Part shown: piece by piece, positions 1 to 10,518 of the stretch
Layout of the letters: the number at the start of each line of letters is the position of its first letter
Numbering within the stretch: position 1 is the first letter of the stretch
NCBI GenBank assembly: GCA_019722365.1
Contig: JADFUC010001527.1
Location: 372,001 to 436,000 of the forward strand
Direction: 5' to 3'
DNA length: 64,000 nt
Origin: Lithospermum erythrorhizon
Taxonomy: Eukaryota; Streptophyta; Magnoliopsida; Boraginales; Boraginaceae
Notes under the pieces: model-generated
Databases searched by the model: none
Told to the model about the DNA's origin: nothing
Seen by the model: only the letters and a program-made list of their open reading frames with translations
Made by a program: the position numbers and the translations under genes

Positions 1-177
1 ACCATTTACGAAACAACTTGATCAACTGCAATATGCACAATACTGGACACTCATATCAAGAGTACTATTGTTGACATGAAGTGGGAATTCTTGAGGCAGA
101 CTAGGGGAGCCAGGGTTGCAAACAGAGACAAACCTGCAGCTTCCGTTGCATGAGTTCCAGGTGCTACTCGAATGTCC

Positions 178-1081
178 ACTTTAAAACGAGGTGGTAAGGT
201 TGATGTCAGAGGAAGATAGAAAGATACAACATTAGTAGTTTAGAAAAAGAGCGTGATTGCTTCAGATAGATAACCAATCAATAACTACAACTATAATAAT
301 TTCTAGCATGCTCTAATACATTGAAACTGGTAGAAACTCCAGAGATTGTGACATCACTTTCATGAATTATCCTTACGTAAAATAATTTATGACAAGTACA
401 TTCAGACCAAAATATGATAAATATCACACAGCTGAACACTAGACAAGGAACAAGAAGAAAAAAATTATTCTCTAAAATATAATTATACTTAAGAATTTAT
501 GTGCTCGTATCAAAATTCTCAATTTGCTGGACTAATTGGTCATATAGATTTTAGTGATGATTTCAGTGTGGGAAAATTGAAAAAGATGGAGAAAAGGGTC
601 CTATTTAACCGATAACACTCTCCGAATCTGATTCGTTGAAAGATCGAGTACTCATCTCTTAAATTAATTCCATACGCTGGTAACATGGTAATGGCATTGA
701 GAACGCTGAACAAAAAGCCACGTTAAAAAGACACATACAATAGTACAATACCGTGTAGTAATACTCGTAACTATCATACTCAACAAATGATATCTTTGGC
801 AACTATTAACTCTAACGATGAGGATAGGGTATAATTTGGTCAAAGTATCTTCATGATATCCGAAATCTCCAACGGGATGTACCCACTTTGTTCAATTGCC
901 CACCATGTGCTCGATCAAGTTACACTTATCCAACTTTCTTAAAGTAAGTCCCTCCTTACGGAGATTTCGTAAAAGTCAGGGAGGACCAAGCATGTAGGTG
1001 CACAAATTCATTGAGATAGCAAAGTATCACAACCGTGATATGACAGGAGAAAGAGAACATACTTTAAAACGAGGTGGTAAG
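178..1081. repeat. 21-bp perfect direct repeat bracketing 862 bp inside AE7
   Basis: Positions 178-198 and 1061-1081 are identical over 21 bp. The right copy is the 3' end of the conserved exon coding LPPRFK. The left copy is the same coding sequence fused directly to the following exon (VDIRVAPG). The repeat period is 883 bp, while an intron from the GT at 1062 to the AG at 179 would be 884 bp, so splicing there would lose one base. Confidence 0.85.
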
Positions 1082-1345
1082 CTGCGCATTAGTTTCACCC
1101 GTAAAGATAAGCCAATTATTGTTGCCATACTGCAATGCTCAACAGTGGGAGTAAATGTTACCCTGAAAAGGGAAATTTATAAGAAGACAAAACGGGAATA
1201 ACCGTAAATGGAACTTTGGGAACTAAAATTCTCTCTTACCTTACATAACTACGCTGGTCGTCAACTTCAATAGCATCTTCCGTTATAACTTTCAATTCTT
1301 CCAACGAATACGGATGTTCTGGATCTTTAATGTCTCTAAGATGCT

Positions 1346-1747
1346 GTGAGAACGTTAAAGAAATCACTCTGTCACAGGATAATAAGTTCATCTGACATTA
1401 TCACATATCATGTTTCATTCCGCACAATTCATTAAGCAGATATTTGGGACTCTGTTTTAACTTATGACTGAAGGGATGCAATTTTAGCTGTTTTTTTTTC
1501 AAACATAATATGGGTTAGAGCAGAAACGTTACGAGGATGGCCAAAGCTGAACATCTTAATCGATAAACAAAGTGGTGTCTTCTAAAACTGGAAGCATGCT
1601 TGAAGCTAACAGACCATCAGCGAAACAGATTTTGCTGAAATTTTTTCATTTTGGTAAATGAGTTTGCAGATAATTATTCACTCACTAAAAGGATAATTTA
1701 AAGCAAACTACCAGATGTCACGGAACATAATCAAGCGGAAAGGATAT
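1346..1747 (-). other. Putative U12-type AT-AC intron of the AE7-like gene
   Basis: On the minus strand the intron would begin ATATCCTTT at 1747-1739, a perfect match to the U12-type donor consensus, and end in AC at 1347-1346. TTCTTTAAC, close to the U12 branch-site consensus TTCCTTAAC, lies about 10 nt before the end. Joining G(1748) to AG(1345-1344) gives GAG CAT and keeps the reading frame through the conserved IF(D/E)HLRDIKDPEHP motif, whereas an AG acceptor at 1345-1344 would lead straight into a stop. The donor, branch site and frame all agree. Confidence 0.7.
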
Positions 1748-1850
1748 CAAAAATTTCTAATTGGTCAATAGATTCTGCTGTATACTCGTCCACATCACTT
1801 GGTGCACATCGAGATCGACGTTCTTCTTCTACACAATCATCGGCATTTAA

Positions 1851-4800
1851 TTAATTGGAAACCAATGAAGATAAACTGAAATTGATATCAACCTGCAATT
1901 CTAGGAGTAAAGATTAGAGGTTGACACTGAAAGCACACCTATCTACAAGAAGACATTTAAACTGATCAAAACTAAAACTTTCTCCCAAACCTATGAAACA
2001 ACTAGACTTATAAACTAGAATTATCTATGTCCACCCAGCAACGTCAACTTTACTCCCACCGACCTAGAACTATCCAAGGTCGATATGCAACTGCCATTAC
2101 TTATAACTTTCATTTACACCTTGATCATAGATCACATTTTAATCCCATCATATAACAACTTCTACCTTTCGTGGCTGATTAGATTGTACTAGAGCCCAAA
2201 CACCACATTAGTAAATGGGTCAGAAAGTTTCAAAGAGTACAATGAAAAAACTGATTTTCGAAAATTTACATTGTTCTGCTAGAAGCACAATTGGATGGTA
2301 CCAAGAATGGAAGTCCCATCTCTCCTAAGCCCAAGTCCATGAATCTACAAAAACTTAAGAAGGCTTTGGGGTTGTGGAAATATGACAGCACCACATGAAA
2401 TTCTCCATGAATTGAAAAAGAGTTACATCCATCATTTTTTTCAAACACCATGGATATCAACGTTCTAAAACTACTATCAACATCCAATCAACTAATCCAC
2501 ATAACATCATCATCATCAAAGACGGAAACTTAATCAACATTAAACAAATTACAAACTAGTCATCATCAACTAAACAACTTAATCATCAACCAACTAATAA
2601 AATATTAAACTGCAATGAAGCTAATATCCTAACATACAAATATATAAAATAGAAGATAATAAATTTATAAAAAAAATAAACAATAATTACCAGTATGAAG
2701 GTTGGGAGCTTTCGAATGGAAAATAAGAGAGCGGTGAGAAGACAAAAAAATATTGAGTTTTATTCACCTCACCCCACTTTATGAAATTTATTAAGACTCT
2801 CCATCCTAAAAAAGATTTATTTACATTTAAGGCTTTCATGATCAAGATAATAACTTACCTTATTTTAATGAACCAAAACTTTTAAATGAACAAATTATTA
2901 TAATTAATAACAAAACATTAAAAACAAATGATATAACATTAAAACATTTGTTTAAACTAATAAAACCAAATGGAGAATCATTTAAAATGAAGGAGAATTT
3001 TATCCGTGCCTCTTATTACTACAGACTGAACTGCCACCACCATTTTGACCAAATTCATTACACCACCTCTAATTCCGAAAAGTGTCAGATAACTTCAGCA
3101 TTCTTGACAACATGAATAGTATAATTACTGAACCACCAGCATCAGCACAATCCCGGACATCAACTGTTTCTGATGATGTCACACTTCAAACCGATCACCT
3201 GTTCAATATCACTATATGTTTCACCAATACCTAAACGATAACTATCATTAGTCTGCTGGGTTAAATTATTTGCCCCTGAGACATAGAAGTGACCGCCTAT
3301 GTTAGCCTGTCAGCCTTTATGATTTTCTTCTATTTGATTGTTCTCAACTATATTGACTCAAATGCCTTCTAACCCAACTGTCCTTAGTTTTGACTGTCTA
3401 ATATACCTATTTGAAACACAAAATAACTTATCATCCCTAATTTAAACTTCACTAATATTACATTTGAAAATATGATACATTTTCAAATACTTTACATATA
3501 TATCTTTACAAATGCACAGAACTCCAATTCCCCACCACCACTTAACTCCCCCCACTCTCTAATTCCTCCCTAACGCGCTTCACCCCTACAACCCTTCCAC
3601 TGCTAATAAATTAAAAAAAAAATTCAATAATCTCCGTTTGTAAAATTTACATTTCATCAATTTCCAACAAATCGAAATGTCTTTAGTTGCCTTCACTATG
3701 TCACGACGAGTAATAACCTTTGAAGATATAATGAGTACAACATGTAAGATAATGACTAATCAAATAAACAAACTAATAGCATCGACCAAAAATGAAAATC
3801 TGGATACTTAATTGTCCTTATTTTTCACCATCCAACTAAAGTTTTATCCAAACCAGAGCTTATTCCCGAAACACAAAAGACTTCAACCTAAATATTTTCC
3901 ACCACCCAATAACAAGGATGGAGGCCGCTACTAAACGAGGGAAGCGAGGAAGTACCTCAGCTTGATTGACTGGGGGAGGCTAATGATTTTGTATAAGAGA
4001 CTTGATCTATAGGAAGAATGACATCAAAAGAGGCGTCATGAAATGAAGATATTTTAATTAACATCAAACCCTATTTTAAGTAGAACTAAGCCATGAAAGA
4101 ACTACTTTCAGATTTTATAATTGAATCTATATTTGTCAATGTAAATGAATTGTCTTATGATCAGCATAAAAATAGCTTAGACGTGACAAGATAAATACTT
4201 ATGACAATGAAAGAACCAACTCAAGTGTTAGATTGAAAATAAAACGATAAGATAAGAGTCAAATAACAAATTCAGACTATATTGATGTAGCTGATCCAAC
4301 ATGGTTCCCTGGGTATCCACCTGTTTCAGCCTCAGTCGTTTCTAGTCAGCCCTCCATCCTCCTTATCCATCCACCGCACACAAAAGAATTAAGCATTGCC
4401 AAGTCAGTTAATAGATGCATATGAAGAGAGGCTGAGAGAAGCAACCAGGCAATGATCCAGAAAATCAATCAATCATCAATCCTACTGAAATGTTCTCTTA
4501 TACTCAGGAACACTAAGAGACACACATGTCTTCAATGCTTGGTTTTGCATCATCCGTCTTAACCAGTCCCACCTCAGATCAAACTGACTAAATGCACTAA
4601 CAAATCCAATGACATTTGCTCTATCTGGTTAACATTTAATCTAAGAACCCCCTGCAAGTTTAAAAACATCATGTTATGGTACCCATTGTAGAGAGACTCA
4701 CATCATCATGTTCAACACCTCTCTGTCTAAATTGGTATTAAACGTTTCACTGCCAACACAAGATAAATAATTTGCACCGAAAATGAAGCTGACTTGTATC

Positions 4801-5088
4801 TTATCATGCAAGGAGATCATAGGAAAAATACTTCTTCATAGATACCTTAGTCTCAAACTGCATCACAAGATAGGGTCGACTTGCATTAATTAAATCAAGT
4901 ATTCTCTCATTATGGTAAAAGAGATTGATGAAATTATTAAAAGAGATTGCCAATGAAGTCCAACGATAAAAGAGCAATACAAAAAGAAATAATCCCTAGA
5001 TATCTGTTGAAGACTTAGAACTGGAAGGATTACTAATGAAATGGTGAAGCGTTAGAAACACGTATGCTGATTTACAATGAAATACATA
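1851..5088. other. No gene recognised; AT-rich spacer
   Basis: I find no open frame with recognisable protein similarity on either strand. Very AT-rich stretches lie around 2600-2950 and 3400-3660. The stretch near 2690-2760 on the minus strand could be a 5' leader exon ending in a GTAATT donor at about 2692 for the AE7-like gene, but this is a guess. Remains of the 3' exons of the IWS1-like gene were looked for here and not found. Confidence 0.4.
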
Positions 5089-7521
5089 TTACCCATTGGT
5101 CAACCAACTCTTTTGCAAGTTTATTTGATGGTATCTCCCATTGATCAAAAAACATAAATGAACATCAAAACTGTCTGTCCAAGAATCTACATGGATAGTG
5201 ATCATCAAAGCAGTCAAGCTCCATTGCTTATATTCACCTTCCTGCAATCCTTCTGTTTGTTCCTCTCTTATCATAATTCTCCAGATCAATTGGAAGCTGT
5301 TCAGAAATGTAACATGGAATTAGAATGTATCTGAGACACTGAAAAACAACCTATTGATAACACATACATCACCAAGGATCTTCAGAATTGTTACCACTAT
5401 GACAAAGCCTCAACAACCTCAAGATAGTTACTAATATTCCATGATCCAAAACCTGCAATTTTGCCTCAACACAAACAATGCTAGATCAAAGAATCAAGAA
5501 ATGTCTACATCTTCAGTAGTTCAGTTTGTTTCATGACATCCTAACCAGTGCCAACCCTCCAGCACTCTTTTTGCTCTTTTTCTTCTTCTTGCCCATCCTG
5601 AACATCTCATTAATATCCTCATCCACACCTGCATTCTGCGACATAACAAATGTAAAACACCAGACTGTCAGCAAACGTCTTAGGAGAATATTGAGGCTCA
5701 AAAGGTCAAATTCTGAAGAAAAGTTTTAGGTTAGTTTATACAGTTGAGAACGAAGGACAACCTGGTGGTACTAGTAGTTTGTTTTCACTTACATAGTATC
5801 GACTAGATGAATCCAACCCACAGTCATCTATGAAGTTATCGTCATTCACCAGTCTACCTCCCTGATCATCCTATAAATTGAGAACAACAATAGTGAGTGA
5901 CAAACAAGTACTAACAATGTAACAAAGATAAAATTTTAGGTGAATATGACATGTGGTGACACTGAAAGAATCTTGTACTAGAGAATATATTGATATTTAA
6001 CAACCAGAATTATCAAACCTAAAGGATATTATATAGCAGCTCAAAAAGAGATGCAGACTCGAATAACCATGGATTTAGAGCTCAGGCGTCAAAATTGTAT
6101 ACCATATATCATTCCTGGACACTTATTAACGCATATATAAGAAGAAATTACTGCCAACTGAAGGATCAACTGATTATACCAATATGTATTTGACTTGTAT
6201 CAATTTCACTTCCCACTGTCTGCACACTCATCCAACTTGTGAATTACTGTACTTCTATTGTGGAGTCTATAGGAAATCCGGCCAGGAAATGCATATGTAT
6301 CCAGTGTCTTGGGAAAAAATTATATGAAGCTCTAAGAATTATTTTCTTGTAACAATTCTAGGCAAGTATGGAGACAGATCCTGAACATAATGAAATAGTC
6401 ACCATCGAATGAATTCTTGTAATAGTGATAGGTGGTAAATAGTTTTTGAATAATCTGAACACAACCAACCACCACAAATCAAGTAGATGCCCTCCATCAC
6501 ATATGGTGTAATTTGGAGTACTCAGAACCTATCGGGCAATATCAAAATGAAAACATTAAACAAAGACTCGGGTAATTTAGTGTATTTTCCTCTAAGTATA
6601 GTTATTAATAAAGAACTGCTTGATAAATGATTAATAAACTCCAATTCATAATAACAACATCAAATCGCAATTTGAAAGCCATAACTTCATTCAGCTAAAC
6701 AACAACAAAATAGTTCAAAATATCCCCGGTTAAGCCAATTATGGACATGGAAAATCAATACCATCCCATAGGCGTAAACTCAACAAACAAAGTACAATGC
6801 AACCAATATATAGTAACCGTCAATTAAAACTTCATTATTAAACAAAGAAATGATGGGATCTACTACAGCATTCATAAAAGAAAGGCTTTCGATTAGCAGA
6901 TACCTCGGGATCACCTGAGGCAATGGTATCCCACATCTCCTGGATATCAGAATCACCATCTCCATCCCTCAACTTAAAGGCGTCTGAATACCCGCCATTC
7001 TTCCTGAATTTTAATTCGTTGCCATCCCCACTCTTATCCCTCTTCTCCTCCACCTCCATCACTCCCTCTCTTCCTCCACCTCCAACCCTCTTCCTCTTCC
7101 CTCCTTCAGGCGACAACGACGCCCTTTTTCCATCCTGCGACCCATACTTCACTGTTCCCGACACACCCCAATCATCATATTCACTACTCATTCCTCCCCC
7201 ACCATCACCATAACCATCATCATCAATCCCAATGACATCAGATTTCTTGATTAAACGTTTTCGTGGTTTTGATTTCACCTCGACATGAACAGGGGTGGGG
7301 GAACGCTCTTCACGCCTGTACCAAACACCGTCATTATCATTTTCCAGATTCTCCTTATCTGATTGAACTTCATTCTCTAAGTTCACCAACAAATCTCCTT
7401 CCTTATCCCAGTACCTGCAAAATAACAATAAATCAAATATCTATAAAATTGCAAACCAGCAGATGAACTTAAAATAAACCCTAACTTGTATCTGTTAACC
7501 ATATATGTATATAGAAAATTA

Positions 7522-7693
7522 CTCCTTCCGTCCCAAAAAGATTGTCCACTTTCAAATTTTGATGGTTCGATTTTTAAATTTTGAACTCAATTATTTTATA
7601 TATTTTTTGGCGAAAAATGTATATCAAACGCTAATATTCTTACATAAACTTTACAAATTTGTGAAAATCAAAGTGGACAATCTTTTTGGGACG
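7522..7693. mobile_element. Stowaway-type MITE, copy 1 of the array
   Basis: The left end CTCCTTCCGTCCCAAAAAG and the right end CTTTTTGGGACG form inverted repeats that extend inward to GATTGTCCACTTT and its complement. TA flanks both sides, as expected for the Tc1/mariner-mobilised Stowaway family. There is no coding capacity. Confidence 0.75.
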
Positions 7694-7760
7694 TACATAA
7701 GATTAATTGAAAAGAACCCCTAACTTCCCTCGGCTAACCATGCATGTATATAGAAAATTA

Positions 7761-7906
7761 CTCCCTACGTCCCAAAAAGTTGTCCACTTTTAGCTTTTGA
7801 TGATTGTTTCATTTCGGACTCAAATATTTTGTAAAGAATTTGGTGAAAATATGTAATCAAATACTAGAATTCGTACATAAACTGGACAATCTTTTTGGGA
7901 CAGAAG
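7761..7906. mobile_element. Stowaway-type MITE, copy 2 of the array
   Basis: The left end reads CTCCCTACGTCCCAAAAAG and the right end GACAATCTTTTTGGGACAG, followed by TA. It is shorter than copy 1 because the inner part is partly deleted. Two further, more degraded copies follow at about 8040-8115 and 8178-8255. Confidence 0.65.
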
Positions 7907-8345
7907 TAGTGTTTTGTTACATAATAATAATTGAAAAGAAACCCTAACTTATCTCCATGCATTATGCATATAAAAAAATTACTCACGAGTATTTTATATA
8001 TTAAGTAAAATATTTGGTAAACAATGCATCAAATGCTTCTCCGTAGTATTATTACAGAAACTGGACAAATTTGTGAAAATGAAAGTGGACAATCATTTTG
8101 GGACAAAGAGAGTATTTTGTTACAGAAGATGAATTGAAAGAAACCGTGACTATCAGTTAAGCATCCATGCATATAGAAAAAGATTGTCCACTTTGAAAAT
8201 ATTAAAGTATTCTTAGTGAAAAGGAAACTGGACAATTATTTTGGGATAAATGCAGTAGTCCGTATTTTGTTACGACACTGAAAAACACCTAAACATTAGT
8301 TACGGGAAGGGGGAGAAAAGATTACAGATCATCGTCGAAATCCAT

Positions 8346-8685
8346 GCTTGTTACATCAACAAAATTACGAGTTACACACAGAATTAATATGTGTGACAAA
8401 TGGAATTAATCTAATCTATCCCTATTTGTAAGTGCATTTGATAAAGTTTTATTTAGAAGCAAAATAGTCATTTCATGACTTTATTGTTGAAGTGTGCTTT
8501 TGTTTTAATTTTAGTGGGTTTGTGATAATTAGTTGAGATTTGCATATTTCTGGGAGTGATGCCAAACCTTGACCACCTATTTTTTGAATGGTTGTAACTA
8601 GTTATAATGTTTCACTAAGAGAGTGAGAAATTTTACAACTGTCTCGTATGTTTTAGGTAGAATATATGATGTTTGAAGAGAAGAA
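8346..8685. promoter_or_regulatory. Divergent intergenic region between IWS1-like and XTH genes
   Basis: About 340 bp separate the start of the leftward IWS1-like gene from the start of the rightward XTH gene, so it must hold both promoters. It is AT-rich. I see no unambiguous TATA box or other element. Confidence 0.4.
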
Positions 8686-10138
8686 ATGTTTTCACAGATG
8701 GATTTGTATGTACATTGTTGTTTACCTTTTTTCTCGTTCTCCTTGGCTCTCTTGGTATGCATCACAAACAATATCAAAGCTACCATAGCTTTCAATCTCA
8801 CCACACTAAGATTTGATGAAAGCTATTCTCCTCTCTTTAGTGAATTTAATATCAAACGATCATCCGATGACAGAACTGTCAGCTTACTCCTTAATCGCCA
8901 ATCGGGTACATATGATATCGATCCTCTCAAGTTACAATCGTTACAATTCTCTCGTGTTATCATCTCAATCATAACACTTGGCCTTTTAAGATGATAGAAT
9001 GGAACTTGAGAGGATCTTAACTCGATACATACTCAATCAATTAACAATTTTCTTGAATTTTCATAAACATATCGAAATTGTTGTCCATTATAGGATCAGG
9101 GATAATTACAACAGACTATTATAACTATGGATTTTTCAGCGCTAGCATTAAGCTACCAGCATATCATACTGCAGGAATTGTTGTTGCTTTTTATGTAAGC
9201 AATCCTCAATTCCTCATGCATGCAAATGTGAATGGATTAATCAAATGATCATGTTTTCATATTTCGAATATATACTTTTTTAGACATCAAATGCAGATTT
9301 ATTTGAGAGAAATCATGATGAATTGGACATAGAGTTTCTAGGAAGCGTAAATGATGAACCATGGAGATTCCAAACCAACATGTATGGCAATGGAAGTGTG
9401 TCTCGTGGTAGAGAAGAAAGGTACAAAATGTGGTTCGATCCTACCAAGGAAACACATCGATTCAGCATTCTCTGGACCCCTAAGAATGTTATGTATGTAT
9501 CGTTTCTAATTCATCGCTTCATATTATCCGTTTTATTTGAATGACCTAGTAGATCTTTATTTCATCAAACTAATAAAATCCGACTTTTAATTTTATATTT
9601 TGAATGCAGATTTTATGTAGATGATGTTCCAATAAGGGAAATAGTGAGAAATGAAGCAATGAGAGGTGATTTTCCATCCAAGCCAATGTCAGTATATGCA
9701 ACAATATGGGATGCCTCAACATGGGCAACCAGTGGGGGGAGAGTTAAAGTGGACTATAAATATCAACCATTTGCAACAGATTTGTCAGATCTTGTTCTTG
9801 AAGGCTGTCTAGTTGATCCCATTGAGCAGATCCCATCAACAAATTGTACTGACAGAATCATCAGGCTTCTTCAGCAACCATATTCTACCCTCACTCCCGA
9901 TGGGCGTCGCGCCATGAAAAACTTCAGAGAGAATTACATGTATTACTCATATTGTTATGATAATGGGAGGTACCCTGTAACTCCACCTGAATGTGTGATC
10001 GAGCCATCTCAGAAGGAATTGTTTAAGGAAAATGGACGACTTAGGGGGAAGATGGCCAGTCAGAGGAAGCGCCGCCGCGACCAGAGGGGTAAGCCAAGAA
10101 GAAGAAAACCTGTCTCCCGAAAGGCAGCTATCGAGTAG
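8686..10138 (+). CDS. XTH30: Xyloglucan endotransglucosylase/hydrolase, XTH30-like (group III-B)
   Basis: This family cuts and rejoins, or hydrolyses, xyloglucan in the cell wall (GH16 fold). Four exons join in frame: 8686-8905, 9094-9194, 9284-9492 and 9610-10138, giving 352 aa; a Met at 8698 would give 348. The N-terminus carries a hydrophobic signal peptide (CCLPFFSFSLALLVCI). The catalytic motif is HDELDIEFLG (family HDE(I/L)D(I/F)EFLG), with both glutamates and the middle aspartate present. A possible N-glycosylation site, NGS, follows soon after. The XET C-terminal domain has the conserved Cys pattern (EGCLVDP, NCTD, SYCYD, PPECVI) and ends in an Arg/Lys-rich tail. Overall likeness, including WATSGGRVKVDYKYQPF and YYSYCYDNGRYP, fits the XTH27-30 clade. 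No lesion was seen. The neighbouring CSLD gene is also a wall gene, but the link is positional only. Confidence 0.9.
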
Positions 10139-10518
10139 CATGTAACAGTTACTTTCAGATGTGTCATTTTTGTTTTGGTTTATGAAAGCACAGGCTTAAA
10201 GTTAGTACTAGTACAATACTATTGAACAAAAAAGATAGGACAATAGAGAAAGTTGAAGAGTTTAACTCTCTGTAATTTCAACTTTAAGGTTTCTGGAATA
10301 CAAAGAATGTTTGGACTTTGTCCAATAAGTTAAGAAAACCTGTAAAGGAGAGAACAAAATTCATAGATTACAACTGGTAGTTGATTCAAAATGCAAGTCA
10401 TTGTTCTTTCTCCATTTGTATATAGATTGCTGGAGAGGAATGAAAAATGAGTATAACGTATGAATGAATATATAAATCTAGTTCCAATATGCAAGTAAAC
10501 GAAATAAAAAGTGAAAAA
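10139..10518. other. Convergent 3' region between XTH and CSLD
   Basis: The rightward XTH and leftward CSLD genes converge here. The sequence is AT-rich and must contain both 3' ends. Possible poly(A) signals occur, but none can be assigned with confidence. Confidence 0.4.

Larger units (their letters stand above)
1..1850 (-). pseudogene. AE7: AE7/MIP18-family Fe-S assembly gene, decayed and cut by window edge
   Basis: Proteins of this family (AE7 in Arabidopsis, MIP18/CIAO2B in animals) act in the cytosolic iron-sulfur assembly targeting complex. Reading right to left, homologous blocks are 1850-1748 (ends ESIDQLEIF), 1345-1240 (HLRDIKDPEHPYSLEEL through QRSYV), 1162-1062 ([14 protein letters not shown], ending LPPRFK) and 179-134 (VDIRVAPGTHATEAA). 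These match the family almost residue for residue. However, no in-frame Met is seen; a TAA precedes the first block in frame. The sequence at 25-1 after an acceptor has only weak likeness to the expected VNKQLND stretch and meets TAA within seven codons. The junction between the third and fourth blocks cannot be spliced in frame with the visible GT and AG. I infer a pseudogene or badly damaged allele. Conserved middle exons suggest recent decay. The 3' end lies outside the window, so the last-exon reading is the least secure part. Confidence 0.75.
7471..8270. repeat. Tandem array of about four Stowaway-containing units
   Basis: Four diverged units start near 7471, 7712, 7934 and 8137, each with a leader resembling AAACCCTAACTT followed by TATATAGAAAATTACT and a Stowaway-like element. 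The period shrinks from about 241 to 203 bp. Flanks and element are repeated together, so this arose by tandem duplication after insertion rather than by separate insertions. The array lies within the first intron of the IWS1-like gene. Confidence 0.7.
5089..8345 (-). pseudogene. IWS1: IWS1-like transcription elongation factor gene, decayed 3' half
   Basis: IWS1 is a nuclear factor that works with SPT6 and RNA polymerase II. The 5' half is well preserved: exon 8345-8326 (MDFDDD), exon 7414-6904 (YWDKEGD..., the PRKRL box, ending EMWDTIASGDPE), exon 5870-5793 (VNDDNFIDDCG) and exon 5635 onward (INEMFRMGKKKKKSKKS). All join in phase 0 with GT-AG introns. The expected VE(D/N)VMAELE continuation is then lost by a one-base deletion near 5542 and a TGA follows at 5534-5532. 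Scattered remnants of the TFIIS N-terminal-like domain remain: LDHGILV near 5440, LPIDLENYDKR near 5290, and SNKLAKELVDQW near 5100. The block coding for the start of that domain (LNRQGKPAINKLKKLP in the family) was not found, and neither were the C-terminal exons. A product from this locus could contain only the acidic N-terminus. Confidence 0.75.

Noticed and set aside
998..1201. 67-aa plus-strand frame
   Set aside because: It is antisense to the conserved AE7 exon [14 protein letters not shown] and has no likeness of its own.
6923..7213. Plus-strand frame of 96 aa rich in Ser and Pro
   Set aside because: It is the antisense of the IWS1-like second exon, whose minus-strand reading matches a known family and has proper splice sites.
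7471..8270. CRISPR-like spaced repeats
   Set aside because: Units are 200-240 bp MITE-bearing tandem copies in plant DNA, not short repeats with unique spacers.
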